Below, in pieces: positions 49,824-59,483 of a stretch of 64,000 bases of DNA; the stretch's first letter is position 1; each line of letters begins with the position of its first letter. Under the pieces are notes generated by a model. The model searched no databases. It saw only the letters and a program-made list of their open reading frames with translations, and was not told the origin of the DNA. Location: positions 1 through 64,000 of the forward strand of contig JAEXLD010000081.1 of assembly GCA_023445445.1 (NCBI GenBank), in the 5' to 3' direction. The stretch is from Bacillota bacterium (GTDB taxonomy: Bacteria; Bacillota; Clostridia; Clostridiales; Clostridiaceae). A program made the position numbers and the translations under genes.

Positions 49824-52800
49824 ATGAATGTAAAAGATATTGAGCCAACTTTAGAATGGCTTGAAAATCCAGAAATATTTAGAGTAAATAGAATAGGTGC
49901 ACATTCAGATCATTTATATTATGAAAATATGGAAGATATAGCATTAGGTTATAATATGCCACTTAGACAATACTTAAATGGAAAATGGAAGTTTTCTTAT
50001 GCTGTTAATTCAGAAAGAAGAGAAAAAGATTTTTACAAGGAAGATTATGACTGCAACAGTTTTGATTATATAGAGGTTCCAAGCCATATTCAAATGCAAG
50101 GCTATGATAAATGCCAGTATATTAACACAATGTATCCTTGGGATGGGGTAGAAGAACTTAGACCTCCCAATATATCAAAGGAATATAATCCTGTGGGAAG
50201 TTATGTTAAGTATTTTAATTTAAAAGATAAGCTAAAGGGAAAGAGAATATTTATATCCTTTCAAGGAGTGGAAACTGCCTTTTATATATGGCTTAATGGA
50301 AAATTCATTGGATATAGTGAAGATACATTTACACCATCAGAATTTGAAATCACAGATTATATAAAAGAAAATGAAGACAATAAATTAGCAGTTGAAGTAT
50401 ATAAGAGGAGTAGTGCAAGCTGGATAGAAGATCAAGATTTTTGGAGATTCTCTGGGATATTTAGAGATGTATATTTATATGCTATACCAGAAGTTCATAT
50501 AAGGGATTTATTTGTTAAATCAACTTTAGATGAAAATTATGAAAATGCTAATATAAATGTTGACTTGGAAATAATTGCTCCCCAGGGGAACAATTATTTC
50601 CAGTTGAAGTCTTATATTAAGGACAGTGATAATAATTTAGTTCATGATTTTGGAAATACCAGAATTGAAAAACTAAAGATTAATCTAAATTCTGCAGTTA
50701 AAGGGATAAAGCCTTGGAGCGCTGAAGAACCAAACTTATACACTCTTTATATAGAAATCCTAGATGAAGATAACAATATAATTGAAGTAATTCCTCAAAA
50801 AATTGGATTTAGAAGCTTTGAGATGAAGAATAATATTATGCATATTAATGGAAAAAGAATAATCTTTAAAGGTGTAAACAGACATGAATTCAATTGTAGA
50901 AAAGGTCGTGCTATAACTAAAGAAGATATGCTTTGGGATATAAAATTCATGAAACAAAACAATATTAATGCTGTTAGAACATCCCATTATCCAAATCAAA
51001 GCCTATGGTATGATCTTTGTGATGAATATGGAATTTACTTAATTGATGAAGCTAATTTAGAAAGTCATGGATCATGGCAAAAGCTAGGTAGGTGTGATCC
51101 AAATTGGAATATTCCTGCATCTTTGCCTGAGTGGAAGGAAGTAGTTTTAGATAGAGCAGAATCAATGTTTGAAAGAGATAAAAATCATCCTTCTATATTA
51201 ATTTGGTCTTGTGGAAATGAATCCTATGCAGGTGAAAATATTTTAGAAATGACAAAATACTTTCATAAGAAAGACAGTACTAGATTAGTTCATTATGAAG
51301 GTGTATTTTGGAATAGAGAATTTAATGATGCTAGTGATATGGAAAGCAGAATGTATGCTAAGCCCAAGGATATAGAAGAATATTTAAATAGTAATCCAAT
51401 GAAACCTTATATCAGTTGTGAGTACATGCATGCCATGGGGAATTCCTGTGGAGGTATGAAGCTTTATACAGAGCTTGAAGATAGATACCCTATGTATCAA
51501 GGAGGATTTATTTGGGATTATATAGATCAAGGAATTGAGATAGATAAAAATGGAGTTAAAACGTTAGTTTATGGTGGAGATTTTGATGATAGGGCAACAG
51601 ACTATTGTTTCTGCACAGATGGATTAGTATATGCTGATAGAACAATATCACCAAAGGTTCAAGAAGTAAAAAAACTTTATACTAATATTGATATTATTCC
51701 AGATAAAAATGGAGTAAGTATAAAGAATAAGAATTTATTTATAGGAACACAAGATTATGATTTTATTGCCTATATTGAAAAGGATGGAATGAGAATATTT
51801 GAAGAAACTTTAGAAAATATAGATATTGCTCCAGGAGAAATCAAATATATAACTATAAAATACCCATTTATTGAAGATAAAGGGGAATACAGTTATAATG
51901 TAAGTATGAAACTAAATAAGGATAAATTATGGGCTGATAAAGGTTATGAAGTAACTTTTGGACAATCTATATGCAATATTCATGACAATGAATGTAAAGG
52001 TTATGATGATATAAGTGCAAATGAATTTAAGATAATACATGGAGATGTAAATATAGGAGTTGTAGGTAAAGATTTTAGGATGATGTTTTCTATTCCAGAG
52101 GGAGGCTTAATTTCTCTTTGCTATGATGGAGTTGAATATATAACAAGAGCACCAAAAACATCTTTCTTTAGAGCTACAACAGATAACGATAGAGGAAATG
52201 GACATAATTTTAGAACTGCAGATTGGCAAATAGCAGGATTACATCAAAGGTTAGTTGATTTTAAATATGAAGAAAGTAGTAGAGAAATTTCTATACTATA
52301 TACATTTGAATTGCCAATAAGGATAAAAACTACTAATACTGTGAAATATACTGTAACTCCAGATGGGAATATAAAAGTAAATATACATTATTATGGAGTA
52401 GAAGGATTATCAGAAATACCTTTATATTCTATGGATTTTAAATTGAAGAAGGATTTAAATATCTTTGAATATTACGGATATGGACCAGAAGAAAATTATA
52501 TAGATCGTAATAATGGAGGAAGACTTGGAGTATTTGGAAGTACAGCTAAGGCTAATTTAGCCAAGTATTTAATTCCCCAAGAATGTGGAAATAGAACTAA
52601 TGTTAGGTGGCTTAAGGTGAAAGATATTAAAGGAGAAGATACTAAAGGAGAATATACTAGGGGAGAAGATACTAAGGGAAGAGGTCTTAAATTCACTTAT
52701 ATTAATAATCCATTTGAAGTAAGTGTATTACCTTATAGTGCCTATGAAATGGAAAATTCAATGCATATATATGAACTTCCACCTGTTAATTACACTTGGG

Positions 52801-52925
52801 TTAGAATTATAGCAAAACAAATGGGAGTTGGTGGAGATGATAGTTGGGGAGCCTTAGTTCATGAAGAATTTACTATCCCTTCAAAGAATGATATAGATTT
52901 AAGCTTTATAATATCTAGATTATAG
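49824..52925 (+). CDS. lacZ: GH2 beta-galactosidase (LacZ family)
   Basis: The 1033-residue enzyme has the LacZ order: sugar-binding domain (about 45-220, EDQDFWRFSGIFRDVYL), Ig-like domain (220-330), TIM barrel (330-630) with acid/base E466 in IWSCGNES and nucleophile E533 in ISCEYMHAMGNS, a second Ig-like domain, and a C-terminal Bgal_small_N domain. It should hydrolyse lactose or related beta-galactosides brought in by the importer above. Two insertions stand out: REP-like copy 8 at 50566-50602 and a 15-base minisatellite at 52629-52688, both in frame. AGGAGG precedes ATG 49824. Confidence 0.92.
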   Translation: MNVKDIEPTLEWLENPEIFRVNRIGAHSDHLYYENMEDIALGYNMPLRQYLNGKWKFSYAVNSERREKDFYKEDYDCNSFDYIEVPSHIQMQGYDKCQYINTMYPWDGVEELRPPNISKEYNPVGSYVKYFNLKDKLKGKRIFISFQGVETAFYIWLNGKFIGYSEDTFTPSEFEITDYIKENEDNKLAVEVYKRSSASWIEDQDFWRFSGIFRDVYLYAIPEVHIRDLFVKSTLDENYENANINVDLEIIAPQGNNYFQLKSYIKDSDNNLVHDFGNTRIEKLKINLNSAVKGIKPWSAEEPNLYTLYIEILDEDNNIIEVIPQKIGFRSFEMKNNIMHINGKRIIFKGVNRHEFNCRKGRAITKEDMLWDIKFMKQNNINAVRTSHYPNQSLWYDLCDEYGIYLIDEANLESHGSWQKLGRCDPNWNIPASLPEWKEVVLDRAESMFERDKNHPSILIWSCGNESYAGENILEMTKYFHKKDSTRLVHYEGVFWNREFNDASDMESRMYAKPKDIEEYLNSNPMKPYISCEYMHAMGNSCGGMKLYTELEDRYPMYQGGFIWDYIDQGIEIDKNGVKTLVYGGDFDDRATDYCFCTDGLVYADRTISPKVQEVKKLYTNIDIIPDKNGVSIKNKNLFIGTQDYDFIAYIEKDGMRIFEETLENIDIAPGEIKYITIKYPFIEDKGEYSYNVSMKLNKDKLWADKGYEVTFGQSICNIHDNECKGYDDISANEFKIIHGDVNIGVVGKDFRMMFSIPEGGLISLCYDGVEYITRAPKTSFFRATTDNDRGNGHNFRTADWQIAGLHQRLVDFKYEESSREISILYTFELPIRIKTTNTVKYTVTPDGNIKVNIHYYGVEGLSEIPLYSMDFKLKKDLNIFEYYGYGPEENYIDRNNGGRLGVFGSTAKANLAKYLIPQECGNRTNVRWLKVKDIKGEDTKGEYTRGEDTKGRGLKFTYINNPFEVSVLPYSAYEMENSMHIYELPPVNYTWVRIIAKQMGVGGDDSWGALVHEEFTIPSKNDIDLSFIISRL
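50566..50602. repeat. REP-like copy 8 within the beta-galactosidase coding sequence
   Basis: Eighteen-base arms (50566-50583 and 50585-50602) with one mismatch flank a central A. The arm TGGAAATAATTG and the core CCCCAGGGG match the intergenic copies. In the enzyme it encodes LEIIAPQGNNYFQ, around residues 248-260, in the first Ig-like domain. Confidence 0.9.
52629..52688 (+). repeat. 15-base tandem repeat in the beta-galactosidase gene
   Basis: AAAGGAGAAGATACT (52629-52643), AAAGGAGAATATACT (52644-52658) and AGGGGAGAAGATACT (52659-52673) are followed by a degraded unit to 52688. They encode KGEDT-KGEYT-RGEDT in a surface loop of the C-terminal domain. Confidence 0.85.
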
Positions 52926-52989
52926 TAGAGTAGGATAATCGGTAGTAAAAATTCTAATTGGGAAATTAAGTATTTAATGTAAAAAGAAG

Positions 52990-53060
52990 TTCCCATGGGG
53001 AAGGAAATATTTTCTGGGATAATTTGTATGTAATGGAGAATATAGTTCCCCTGGGGAATT
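52990..53060. repeat. Degraded REP-like pieces (copy 9) before the second YesN gene
   Basis: TTCCCATGGGGAA (about 52990-53002) and GTTCCCCTGGGGAATT (about 53045-53060) keep the core of the palindrome family with short arms. They fill most of the gap between the beta-galactosidase and regulator genes. Confidence 0.65.
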
Positions 53061-53080
53061 TTTATTAAGGGGGTGTTTAG

Positions 53081-54640
53081 ATGAAAAAAAATTATTGTAG
53101 AGTTTTAATTGTTGAAGATGAATTTATAATGAGACAAGGTATGAAACATATGATTGAGTGGGAAAAAGAAGGCTTTACAATAGTTGGGGAAGCCACTAAT
53201 GGTGAAGAAGCACTACAATTAATTGAGGTTTTAAAACCTAATATAGTTATATCAGATATAGTTATGCCTATTTTAAATGGTGTTGATTTCTCAAAAGCAA
53301 TTCAGAAAAAATATCCAGAAGTTCAAATAATAATTTTAAGCAGCTATGATAATTTTGAATATGTAAAAGACACACTTCTAAGTGGGGCTGTAGATTATAT
53401 ATTAAAGCCTACTATAAATCAAGCTCAATTATTAGTTTCCTTAAATAAAGCTGTTAATAGAATCCCAGGATTAGAATTAATTAAAGATGAGGATATGTAT
53501 TATAGCAATATAATTGAAAGATACATTCTTGGTTTTGAAGACAATATAGATAACAAAAGCTTTTTTAGTATTTTCCCTAATAGTTGCTTTAGACTCTTAG
53601 GAGTTAATATTAGACAAGCATCTGGGAAAAATAGAGAAATTGTTAGAGAAGTTAAAAGTGTAATTGAGGAGTATTTAATAAACCATAATTACTCCTTTAT
53701 TAAGCTTATATTAAATGAAGAAAATTTATTATATTTAATTAATTATAGAATGAATGAAGAAAATAAAATTCTTAAGGATTTTGAAAAATATATAGAAAAT
53801 AAAGTAATGCAAGAAAATATATTCTTTGTTATTACACCAAGGTTTAATAATTTAAATAATGTTAGAGAAATGTACAATAAAAAGGTTATACCATATTTCC
53901 CTCTAAAATTTTATTATAAAAATAAAATAGTACTAGATACAGAAAAGGCACCTTTGGAAGAAAAAATAGAGAAATTTGATTCAATTAAGTATGACAACTT
54001 ATTGAAGAGAAAGGATTTTACTTATGCTATAGCTTTTATAAAAAATTATATTGATTTAGCTATATTGTCTAAAATGGATGAATATAAGCTTAAGAATTTA
54101 GTTAAAAACTTACTATACAATTTAATTGTAAGTTTAGAAGCTTATGATTTAGAAGTAGAGGAGTTAAGACAAGGGTATTTTAAAAGTATAGATAAAATTC
54201 AGTACTTAGAGGAATTTATAAGTGTTATTAATGGAATAGTATTAGAACTTAATGAATTTATAAATAAGAAGGTTAATTTAGAAGAGGATAGGATTAGTAT
54301 AATTTTAGAATATATAGAGGAGCATTATGATAAGGCTTTAGACTTAAGTGATATAGCAAAAGCCTTTAATTTTAATTATTATTATTTATCTTATTATTTT
54401 AATAATCATTGTAAGGAAGGCTTTTCAGATTATTTAAATAGAATTAGGATAGAAAAAGCCTGTGAATTGTTAAAGGATAATAATTTATATGTGTCAGAAA
54501 TAAGTTCAATGATTGGATATTCTGATCATAGTTATTTTTGTAGGGTATTTAAGAAAATAACAGGATATACACCAAGTAGATACAGAAGAATATCTTTGCA
54601 GGGAGTGATAGCAGGTGATAAGGAAGCTGAAGCTAAATAG
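53081..54640 (+). CDS. YesN-type response regulator (REC + AraC HTH)
   Basis: The 519-residue regulator has a REC domain (about 1-125; E12, D13, phospho-acceptor D59 in ISDIVMP, K in YILKP), a long central region (about 130-410), and a C-terminal AraC double HTH (about 415-510; AKAFNFNYYYLSYYF and ISSMIGYSDHSYFCR). AAGGGGGTG precedes ATG 53081. It overlaps the kinase gene by 26 bases. It probably activates the galactoside importer and beta-galactosidase genes upstream in response to a sugar signal. Confidence 0.9.
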   Translation: MKKNYCRVLIVEDEFIMRQGMKHMIEWEKEGFTIVGEATNGEEALQLIEVLKPNIVISDIVMPILNGVDFSKAIQKKYPEVQIIILSSYDNFEYVKDTLLSGAVDYILKPTINQAQLLVSLNKAVNRIPGLELIKDEDMYYSNIIERYILGFEDNIDNKSFFSIFPNSCFRLLGVNIRQASGKNREIVREVKSVIEEYLINHNYSFIKLILNEENLLYLINYRMNEENKILKDFEKYIENKVMQENIFFVITPRFNNLNNVREMYNKKVIPYFPLKFYYKNKIVLDTEKAPLEEKIEKFDSIKYDNLLKRKDFTYAIAFIKNYIDLAILSKMDEYKLKNLVKNLLYNLIVSLEAYDLEVEELRQGYFKSIDKIQYLEEFISVINGIVLELNEFINKKVNLEEDRISIILEYIEEHYDKALDLSDIAKAFNFNYYYLSYYFNNHCKEGFSDYLNRIRIEKACELLKDNNLYVSEISSMIGYSDHSYFCRVFKKITGYTPSRYRRISLQGVIAGDKEAEAK

Positions 54641-56372
54641 TTTATTTACTAAAATATTGTTAGTAGTAGTTATAGGAGTATTGTGCGTTTCAATTTCTGT
54701 AACCTATATTATTATTAATATTTCCAAGGGAATATTTGTTGATAATTATAGTGAATCCCAAAAGAAGATATTTGATCAAGTAAATGATGAAATCTATGAT
54801 TTCCATAGTGAAATAGTTAAAATAATAGATTCAGTAAATTCTCATAATGCATTTAGAACATACTTTACTGAAAGTGATATACCTAACATAGAGTTATCTA
54901 GAACTATTTATGAATTGAAAAAGCAAATTAAAGCATCTTTAGCATCCAACACCTATGATATGAGTATTCTATTTGTAGGTTTAAATGGACAATCTTATTT
55001 AAGTAGCACAGAACTTTTAACCATGGATTCTGAGGAGATATTAAATTTAAATATAAATAAAAAGTCATTGGAAAATAATAAAACCATAACATATGAGTAT
55101 TTTGAAAAGGGTATAACATCTTCAACTAAGAATGAACCAGTAATAATTATATCTAAGGCTTTGAATTTAAAGGATGAGACCCCCTATGGAGTTATTAATT
55201 TTATAATTAAAGAAAAAAGCTTTCAAAAATTCTATGATTATTTTACAGTTCAAATAAATGATATTGTCTTGCTTGATGAAAACAATAAAGTACTATCCTC
55301 AAATAAGAAAAATAATTTTGGAGAAATTCAAGAGGATTTTAGAGAAAATATAAATGAATTAATAAATAGCAAGGAGCTAAATAAGAGTTATGAAAGCAAT
55401 GGCAATAGGATATTTATTCAAAGATTACCTTATTGTAATCTAACTATTTGTGGCACCTTAGATAATACAAAAGCTTTAGCTAAAATATATGATGTTAAAA
55501 ATATATTGTTTATATGTATTTTTATAACTTTATGTATTTTAGTTGTTATATTTTTATTAGTAAGACAAATGACAAAGCCTCTATACTTATTAACAGAAAA
55601 GATGTCAAAGGTTAAGGATGGTAATTTCGATGAATATATAGAGGTTAGTGGACCTGAAGAAGTAAAAGAATTATCTTCCACTTATAACTATATGATAAAG
55701 GATATTAATAGATATGTAGAAGAATTAGTAGTGGTACAAAAGGAAAAGAGAAAGGCTGAAATTCATGCTCTTCAAATGCAGATAAATCCACACTATATAT
55801 TTAACACTTTATCTAGTATAAAGTGGCTTATTTGGCAGGGAAATAAGGACAAGGCCACAGCATCAATAGATGCCTTTATTAGTATGATTAGAAATACTAT
55901 AAGCAAAACTGATGAATTTATTACTATAGAAGAGGAAATAGATAATTTAAAGAATTATGTATTAATTAATAATATAAGATATGGAGATAGAATAAAGGTT
56001 GAATATTTTGTAATGCCAGATTGCTATAAATACTTAATTCCAAAGCTAATATTACAGCCTTTTATAGAGAATTCTTTCTTTCATGCCTTCCCATCAGAGG
56101 AAGAAGGGGAAATTCAAGTTTTTATTAAAGAGCTAGATGAAAATAATATTAAAATTGAAATATATGATAATGGAATAGGTATAGATAGTGAAAAATTAGA
56201 TGAGGTAATTGAAAAGAAGGAGCATAGGAATCATCATTTCTCAGCTATAGGTATAAATAATGTGGACAGTAGAATAAAGCTTATTTACGGTAATAATTAT
56301 GGCATTAATATAAAGAGTAAATTGAACAGTGGTACAACAATAACAATAGTTATCCCTAAAACAAATAAGTAG
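54615..56372 (+). CDS. YesM-type sensor histidine kinase
   Basis: The 585-residue kinase has TM1 (about 12-32), an extracellular sensing region (33-290), TM2 (about 295-315), HAMP (315-370) and the His_kinase domain with H393 in INPHYIFNTL. A DNGIGID ATP-binding box follows near residue 520. It starts at GTG 54615 inside the regulator gene. Unlike the first YesM in this window, it has no dedicated binding-protein gene beside it. REP-like copy 10 follows the stop. Confidence 0.88.
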   Translation: MIRKLKLNSLFTKILLVVVIGVLCVSISVTYIIINISKGIFVDNYSESQKKIFDQVNDEIYDFHSEIVKIIDSVNSHNAFRTYFTESDIPNIELSRTIYELKKQIKASLASNTYDMSILFVGLNGQSYLSSTELLTMDSEEILNLNINKKSLENNKTITYEYFEKGITSSTKNEPVIIISKALNLKDETPYGVINFIIKEKSFQKFYDYFTVQINDIVLLDENNKVLSSNKKNNFGEIQEDFRENINELINSKELNKSYESNGNRIFIQRLPYCNLTICGTLDNTKALAKIYDVKNILFICIFITLCILVVIFLLVRQMTKPLYLLTEKMSKVKDGNFDEYIEVSGPEEVKELSSTYNYMIKDINRYVEELVVVQKEKRKAEIHALQMQINPHYIFNTLSSIKWLIWQGNKDKATASIDAFISMIRNTISKTDEFITIEEEIDNLKNYVLINNIRYGDRIKVEYFVMPDCYKYLIPKLILQPFIENSFFHAFPSEEEGEIQVFIKELDENNIKIEIYDNGIGIDSEKLDEVIEKKEHRNHHFSAIGINNVDSRIKLIYGNNYGINIKSKLNSGTTITIVIPKTNK

Positions 56373-56375
56373 AAT

Positions 56376-56413
56376 TTCCAAATATTGTTCCCCTGGGGAA
56401 CAGTATTTTGGAA
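56376..56413. repeat. Palindrome (REP-like copy 10), terminator of the galactoside operon
   Basis: TTCCAAATATTGTTCCCC (56376-56393), a central T, and GGGGAACAGTATTTTGGAA (56395-56413) form a long stem with one mismatch and a bulge. It is closest to copy 6. The gap to 56621 is AT-rich and includes a palindromic ATATTATATTATACAG-type stretch near 56535-56580. Confidence 0.85.
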
Positions 56414-56621
56414 GAATATTAAGAAGAAATTAATAATATATTAAAGTTATTTTAAGAAAAATAGAGTATTAACTACATAATATAAGATAAGCCTGCTTAA
56501 GGAATAATTTGATGCATTATATTAATTCTATATATCTGTATAATATAATATAATGAAATATTATATTATACAGATAATATTGCTTTAATTAGTTACAAAT
56601 AAATTAGAAAGAGGAGAAAAT

Positions 56622-58064
56622 TTGAAAAAAAATATAAAGTTTATTTATAGTATTAAGATAATACTATTTTCCCTAATTATAGTTATTCCAATCTTATTTA
56701 TGAATTTTAAAGAAGATGAAGTATCTATGATAGATAACAGAATGCTATTAAATTATAGGGATATAATAAATGACAGTAAAGATATTAATAATGTTTTTAC
56801 TAATATAGGAATCTATGCAAATGATAGAATAGGCTTTAGAGAGAATATGGTTAATTTATATACATATTCTATGGATAAGCTCTTTAATGATATGGTTCAT
56901 CCAACTTATCAATATGGACAAGATGGATTTGTATATCTTAAGCTACCAGAAACTAAGGTTAATTTAAGATTTCAAGAGACTTTTTCAAGCTTTATAAGTG
57001 AGTTTCAAGAGTATTGCATGAATAGAAACATTAAGTTTCTATATACCTTAGAACCAAATAAATCAACTGTTTATCCAGAATACTTACCAGAGGGGTATAA
57101 TCATAGCAGTGAAAATAGAGACTATTTTATAGAACTTTTAAATGAAAAAGGTGTTAACTATTTAAATAATGCTGATACTTTATTACAAGCAAAAGAAAAT
57201 CCTTTATTTGAAGATGTGTTGCTATATGATAAAAAATATGATGCAGGTCATTGGAATGAAACTGGAGCTATAGTTGGTATTTCAGCAATAATAGACAGGC
57301 TTAATGAGTTGGATAATAGAGTTGGAAGCTTTGATATCAATAAATATGAGGCAGAAGAAGTTATTAATGAAACATTACTTTCATCTAATTTTAAAATAAA
57401 TGAGAAAACCACTAATTATAATTTAAAAGAATATAATTTAGAGTATGTTGAAGATTATGAAGATGAAATATATAGACATGAGGATTTTAGATACTTTACT
57501 CATTACAAAAACTTAACTAATACTGAAGCACCAAGGCTATTAATTTTTGCAGGAAGCTATTTTAATAATAAAGAAAAATTCATAACTGGAAACTTTTCAG
57601 AGGTTATGAAGATACATAATTACACTAATGTTATAGATTATGAGTACTATATTAATATTTACAAGCCAGATATAGTATTATTTGAATCAACAGAGTATAC
57701 CAATACAGGCTATCACTATCCAACAACAATGATGGAAGAAAAACAATATATTAAAAGTTTAGATAGTTATAGTGATTTAGTAAAAACTGATTTTGTAACT
57801 ATAGATACAGATAATATTGAAGTATCCGGAAATAATATAACTAACTTCATAGTCCCTATAGAAAGTGATAATTTATTATATGCTTATGCAAATATAAATA
57901 ATAGGATATTAGATAGTAAAATTAAGAGAGATGAAGATAACTTATATATAGAATTTTCATTAATATCAAAGGAATTAGAAAATGAAAACAGCTTAGATTT
58001 ATATTTTGTTTCACAGGATGAAAAACAATATCAAAAGATAAAATTAGAAATTAGCGAGGGATAA
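56622..58064 (+). CDS. AlgX/AlgJ-like SGNH protein, copy 1 (polymer O-acetylation)
   Basis: The 480-residue protein starts at TTG 56622 after AGAGGAG, with an N-terminal TM anchor (about 9-26). The DHHW/AlgX-type region (about 45-235) has NDRIGFRENMVN, VHPTYQYGQDGFVYLK, LEPNKSTVYPEYLP and YDAGHWNETGA. AlgX/AlgJ proteins transfer acetyl groups onto polysaccharides outside the membrane, using acetyl delivered by an MBOAT protein. That partner is encoded four bases downstream. A second, similar protein follows it. The target polymer is unknown. Confidence 0.8.
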   Translation: MKKNIKFIYSIKIILFSLIIVIPILFMNFKEDEVSMIDNRMLLNYRDIINDSKDINNVFTNIGIYANDRIGFRENMVNLYTYSMDKLFNDMVHPTYQYGQDGFVYLKLPETKVNLRFQETFSSFISEFQEYCMNRNIKFLYTLEPNKSTVYPEYLPEGYNHSSENRDYFIELLNEKGVNYLNNADTLLQAKENPLFEDVLLYDKKYDAGHWNETGAIVGISAIIDRLNELDNRVGSFDINKYEAEEVINETLLSSNFKINEKTTNYNLKEYNLEYVEDYEDEIYRHEDFRYFTHYKNLTNTEAPRLLIFAGSYFNNKEKFITGNFSEVMKIHNYTNVIDYEYYINIYKPDIVLFESTEYTNTGYHYPTTMMEEKQYIKSLDSYSDLVKTDFVTIDTDNIEVSGNNITNFIVPIESDNLLYAYANINNRILDSKIKRDEDNLYIEFSLISKELENENSLDLYFVSQDEKQYQKIKLEISEG

Positions 58065-58068
58065 ATTT

Positions 58069-59469
58069 ATGGTATTTAGTTCAACAATATTTATTTTTGC
58101 TTTTTTACCTATAGTTTTGTTGGCTTACTACATACTAGGAAAGAAAGTAAGAAATTACATTTTACTTCTAGCAAGCCTTTTTTTCTATGCTTGGGGTGGA
58201 GTAGAATATTTAAAGATATTAATAGTATCTATTGTAATTAATTATATTTTTGGAATATTAATAGATAAATTAAGAGATGATATTATACTGAAAAAAATAT
58301 TTTTAGGTATTGGTATTTTTCTTAATTTAGCTTTACTTTTTTATTACAAATATTACGACTTTTTTATAAAAAATGTTAATTTAACATTTAATACTGAATT
58401 TCCATTAAAGTATATTGTGTTACCAATAGGTATTTCATTTTTTACTTTTCAGGGAATGTCTTATATCATAGATATTTATAGAAAAGATGGAAAGGTCAAT
58501 AAGAATCCATTTTCTGTGGCACTTTATATTTCCTTCTTTCCACAATTAGTGGCAGGCCCAATTGTAAAATATAAAACAGTAGATGATCAAATTAGAAATA
58601 GAAAAGAATCTATTGATAATTTTAGTTATGGAATAAATAGATTTGTTATTGGGTTAGCTAAGAAGGTTATAATAGCAGATATATTAGCAGCTATGGCAGA
58701 TAATATATTTACTCAATATTATAGTGGAATTGATACTCCAACTGCATGGATAGGTGCAATTTGTTATACATTCCAAATATATTATGATTTTTCAGGATAC
58801 TCAGATATGGCTATAGGTTTAGGATATATGTTTGGATTTAAATTTATGGAGAATTTTAATTACCCATATATTTCAAAGTCTATAACTGAATTCTGGAGAA
58901 GATGGCATATTTCTTTATCTACTTGGTTTAAAGAATATCTTTATATACCTCTTGGTGGAAATAGAAGAGGAAATGTGTATGTAAACTTATTTATAGTATT
59001 TTTAGTTACAGGAATTTGGCATGGTGCAGATTGGTCATTTGTGCTATGGGGATTATGGCACGGATTATTTATTTTAATTGAAAGATTCATAAGAAATAAG
59101 AAATTTTATATTAATATTCCCAATATAATAAAACACATAGTTACTATGCTAATAGTAATACTGGGATGGGTTTTATTTAGAGCTGACAACTTGGAACAAG
59201 CAGTAGGTTTTATAAAAACTATGTTTGGCTTTGGCACTGCATCAGCATTGACTTTTGAGTATAGGTACTTTATTAATAAAAAACTTATATTCTGGATTGT
59301 AATGGCAGCTATTGGATCTATGCCTTTTATTGCTAATAAACTAAAGAAGTATACTGGAAGAAAGAGTTTTGAAATCTTAACTACAATAGGTATTGCAATA
59401 TTATTTGTTATATCAATTATTTTTGTAGTGAACTCTACATATAGTCCATTTATTTACTTCCAATTTTAA
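58069..59469 (+). CDS. MBOAT-family O-acyltransferase (AlgI/DltB-like)
   Basis: The 466-residue protein has ten or so membrane segments and the MBOAT motifs QLVAGPIVKY, WRRWHISLSTWFKEYLY and GIWHGADWSFVLWGLWHG, whose His is the catalytic one. It carries acyl (usually acetyl) groups across the membrane to the AlgX/AlgJ-like proteins encoded on both sides. No alginate synthesis genes are present, so a cell-wall or capsule polymer is more likely. The start at ATG 58069 sits four bases after the previous stop, with the site GCGAGGG inside the upstream gene. Confidence 0.9.
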   Translation: MVFSSTIFIFAFLPIVLLAYYILGKKVRNYILLLASLFFYAWGGVEYLKILIVSIVINYIFGILIDKLRDDIILKKIFLGIGIFLNLALLFYYKYYDFFIKNVNLTFNTEFPLKYIVLPIGISFFTFQGMSYIIDIYRKDGKVNKNPFSVALYISFFPQLVAGPIVKYKTVDDQIRNRKESIDNFSYGINRFVIGLAKKVIIADILAAMADNIFTQYYSGIDTPTAWIGAICYTFQIYYDFSGYSDMAIGLGYMFGFKFMENFNYPYISKSITEFWRRWHISLSTWFKEYLYIPLGGNRRGNVYVNLFIVFLVTGIWHGADWSFVLWGLWHGLFILIERFIRNKKFYINIPNIIKHIVTMLIVILGWVLFRADNLEQAVGFIKTMFGFGTASALTFEYRYFINKKLIFWIVMAAIGSMPFIANKLKKYTGRKSFEILTTIGIAILFVISIIFVVNSTYSPFIYFQF

Positions 59470-59483
59470 AGGAGGTAATTGCT

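Noticed and set aside
17303..56413. CCCCAGGGG repeats as a CRISPR array
   Set aside because: Copies are kilobases apart, palindromic and of unequal length, with genes rather than short spacers between them.
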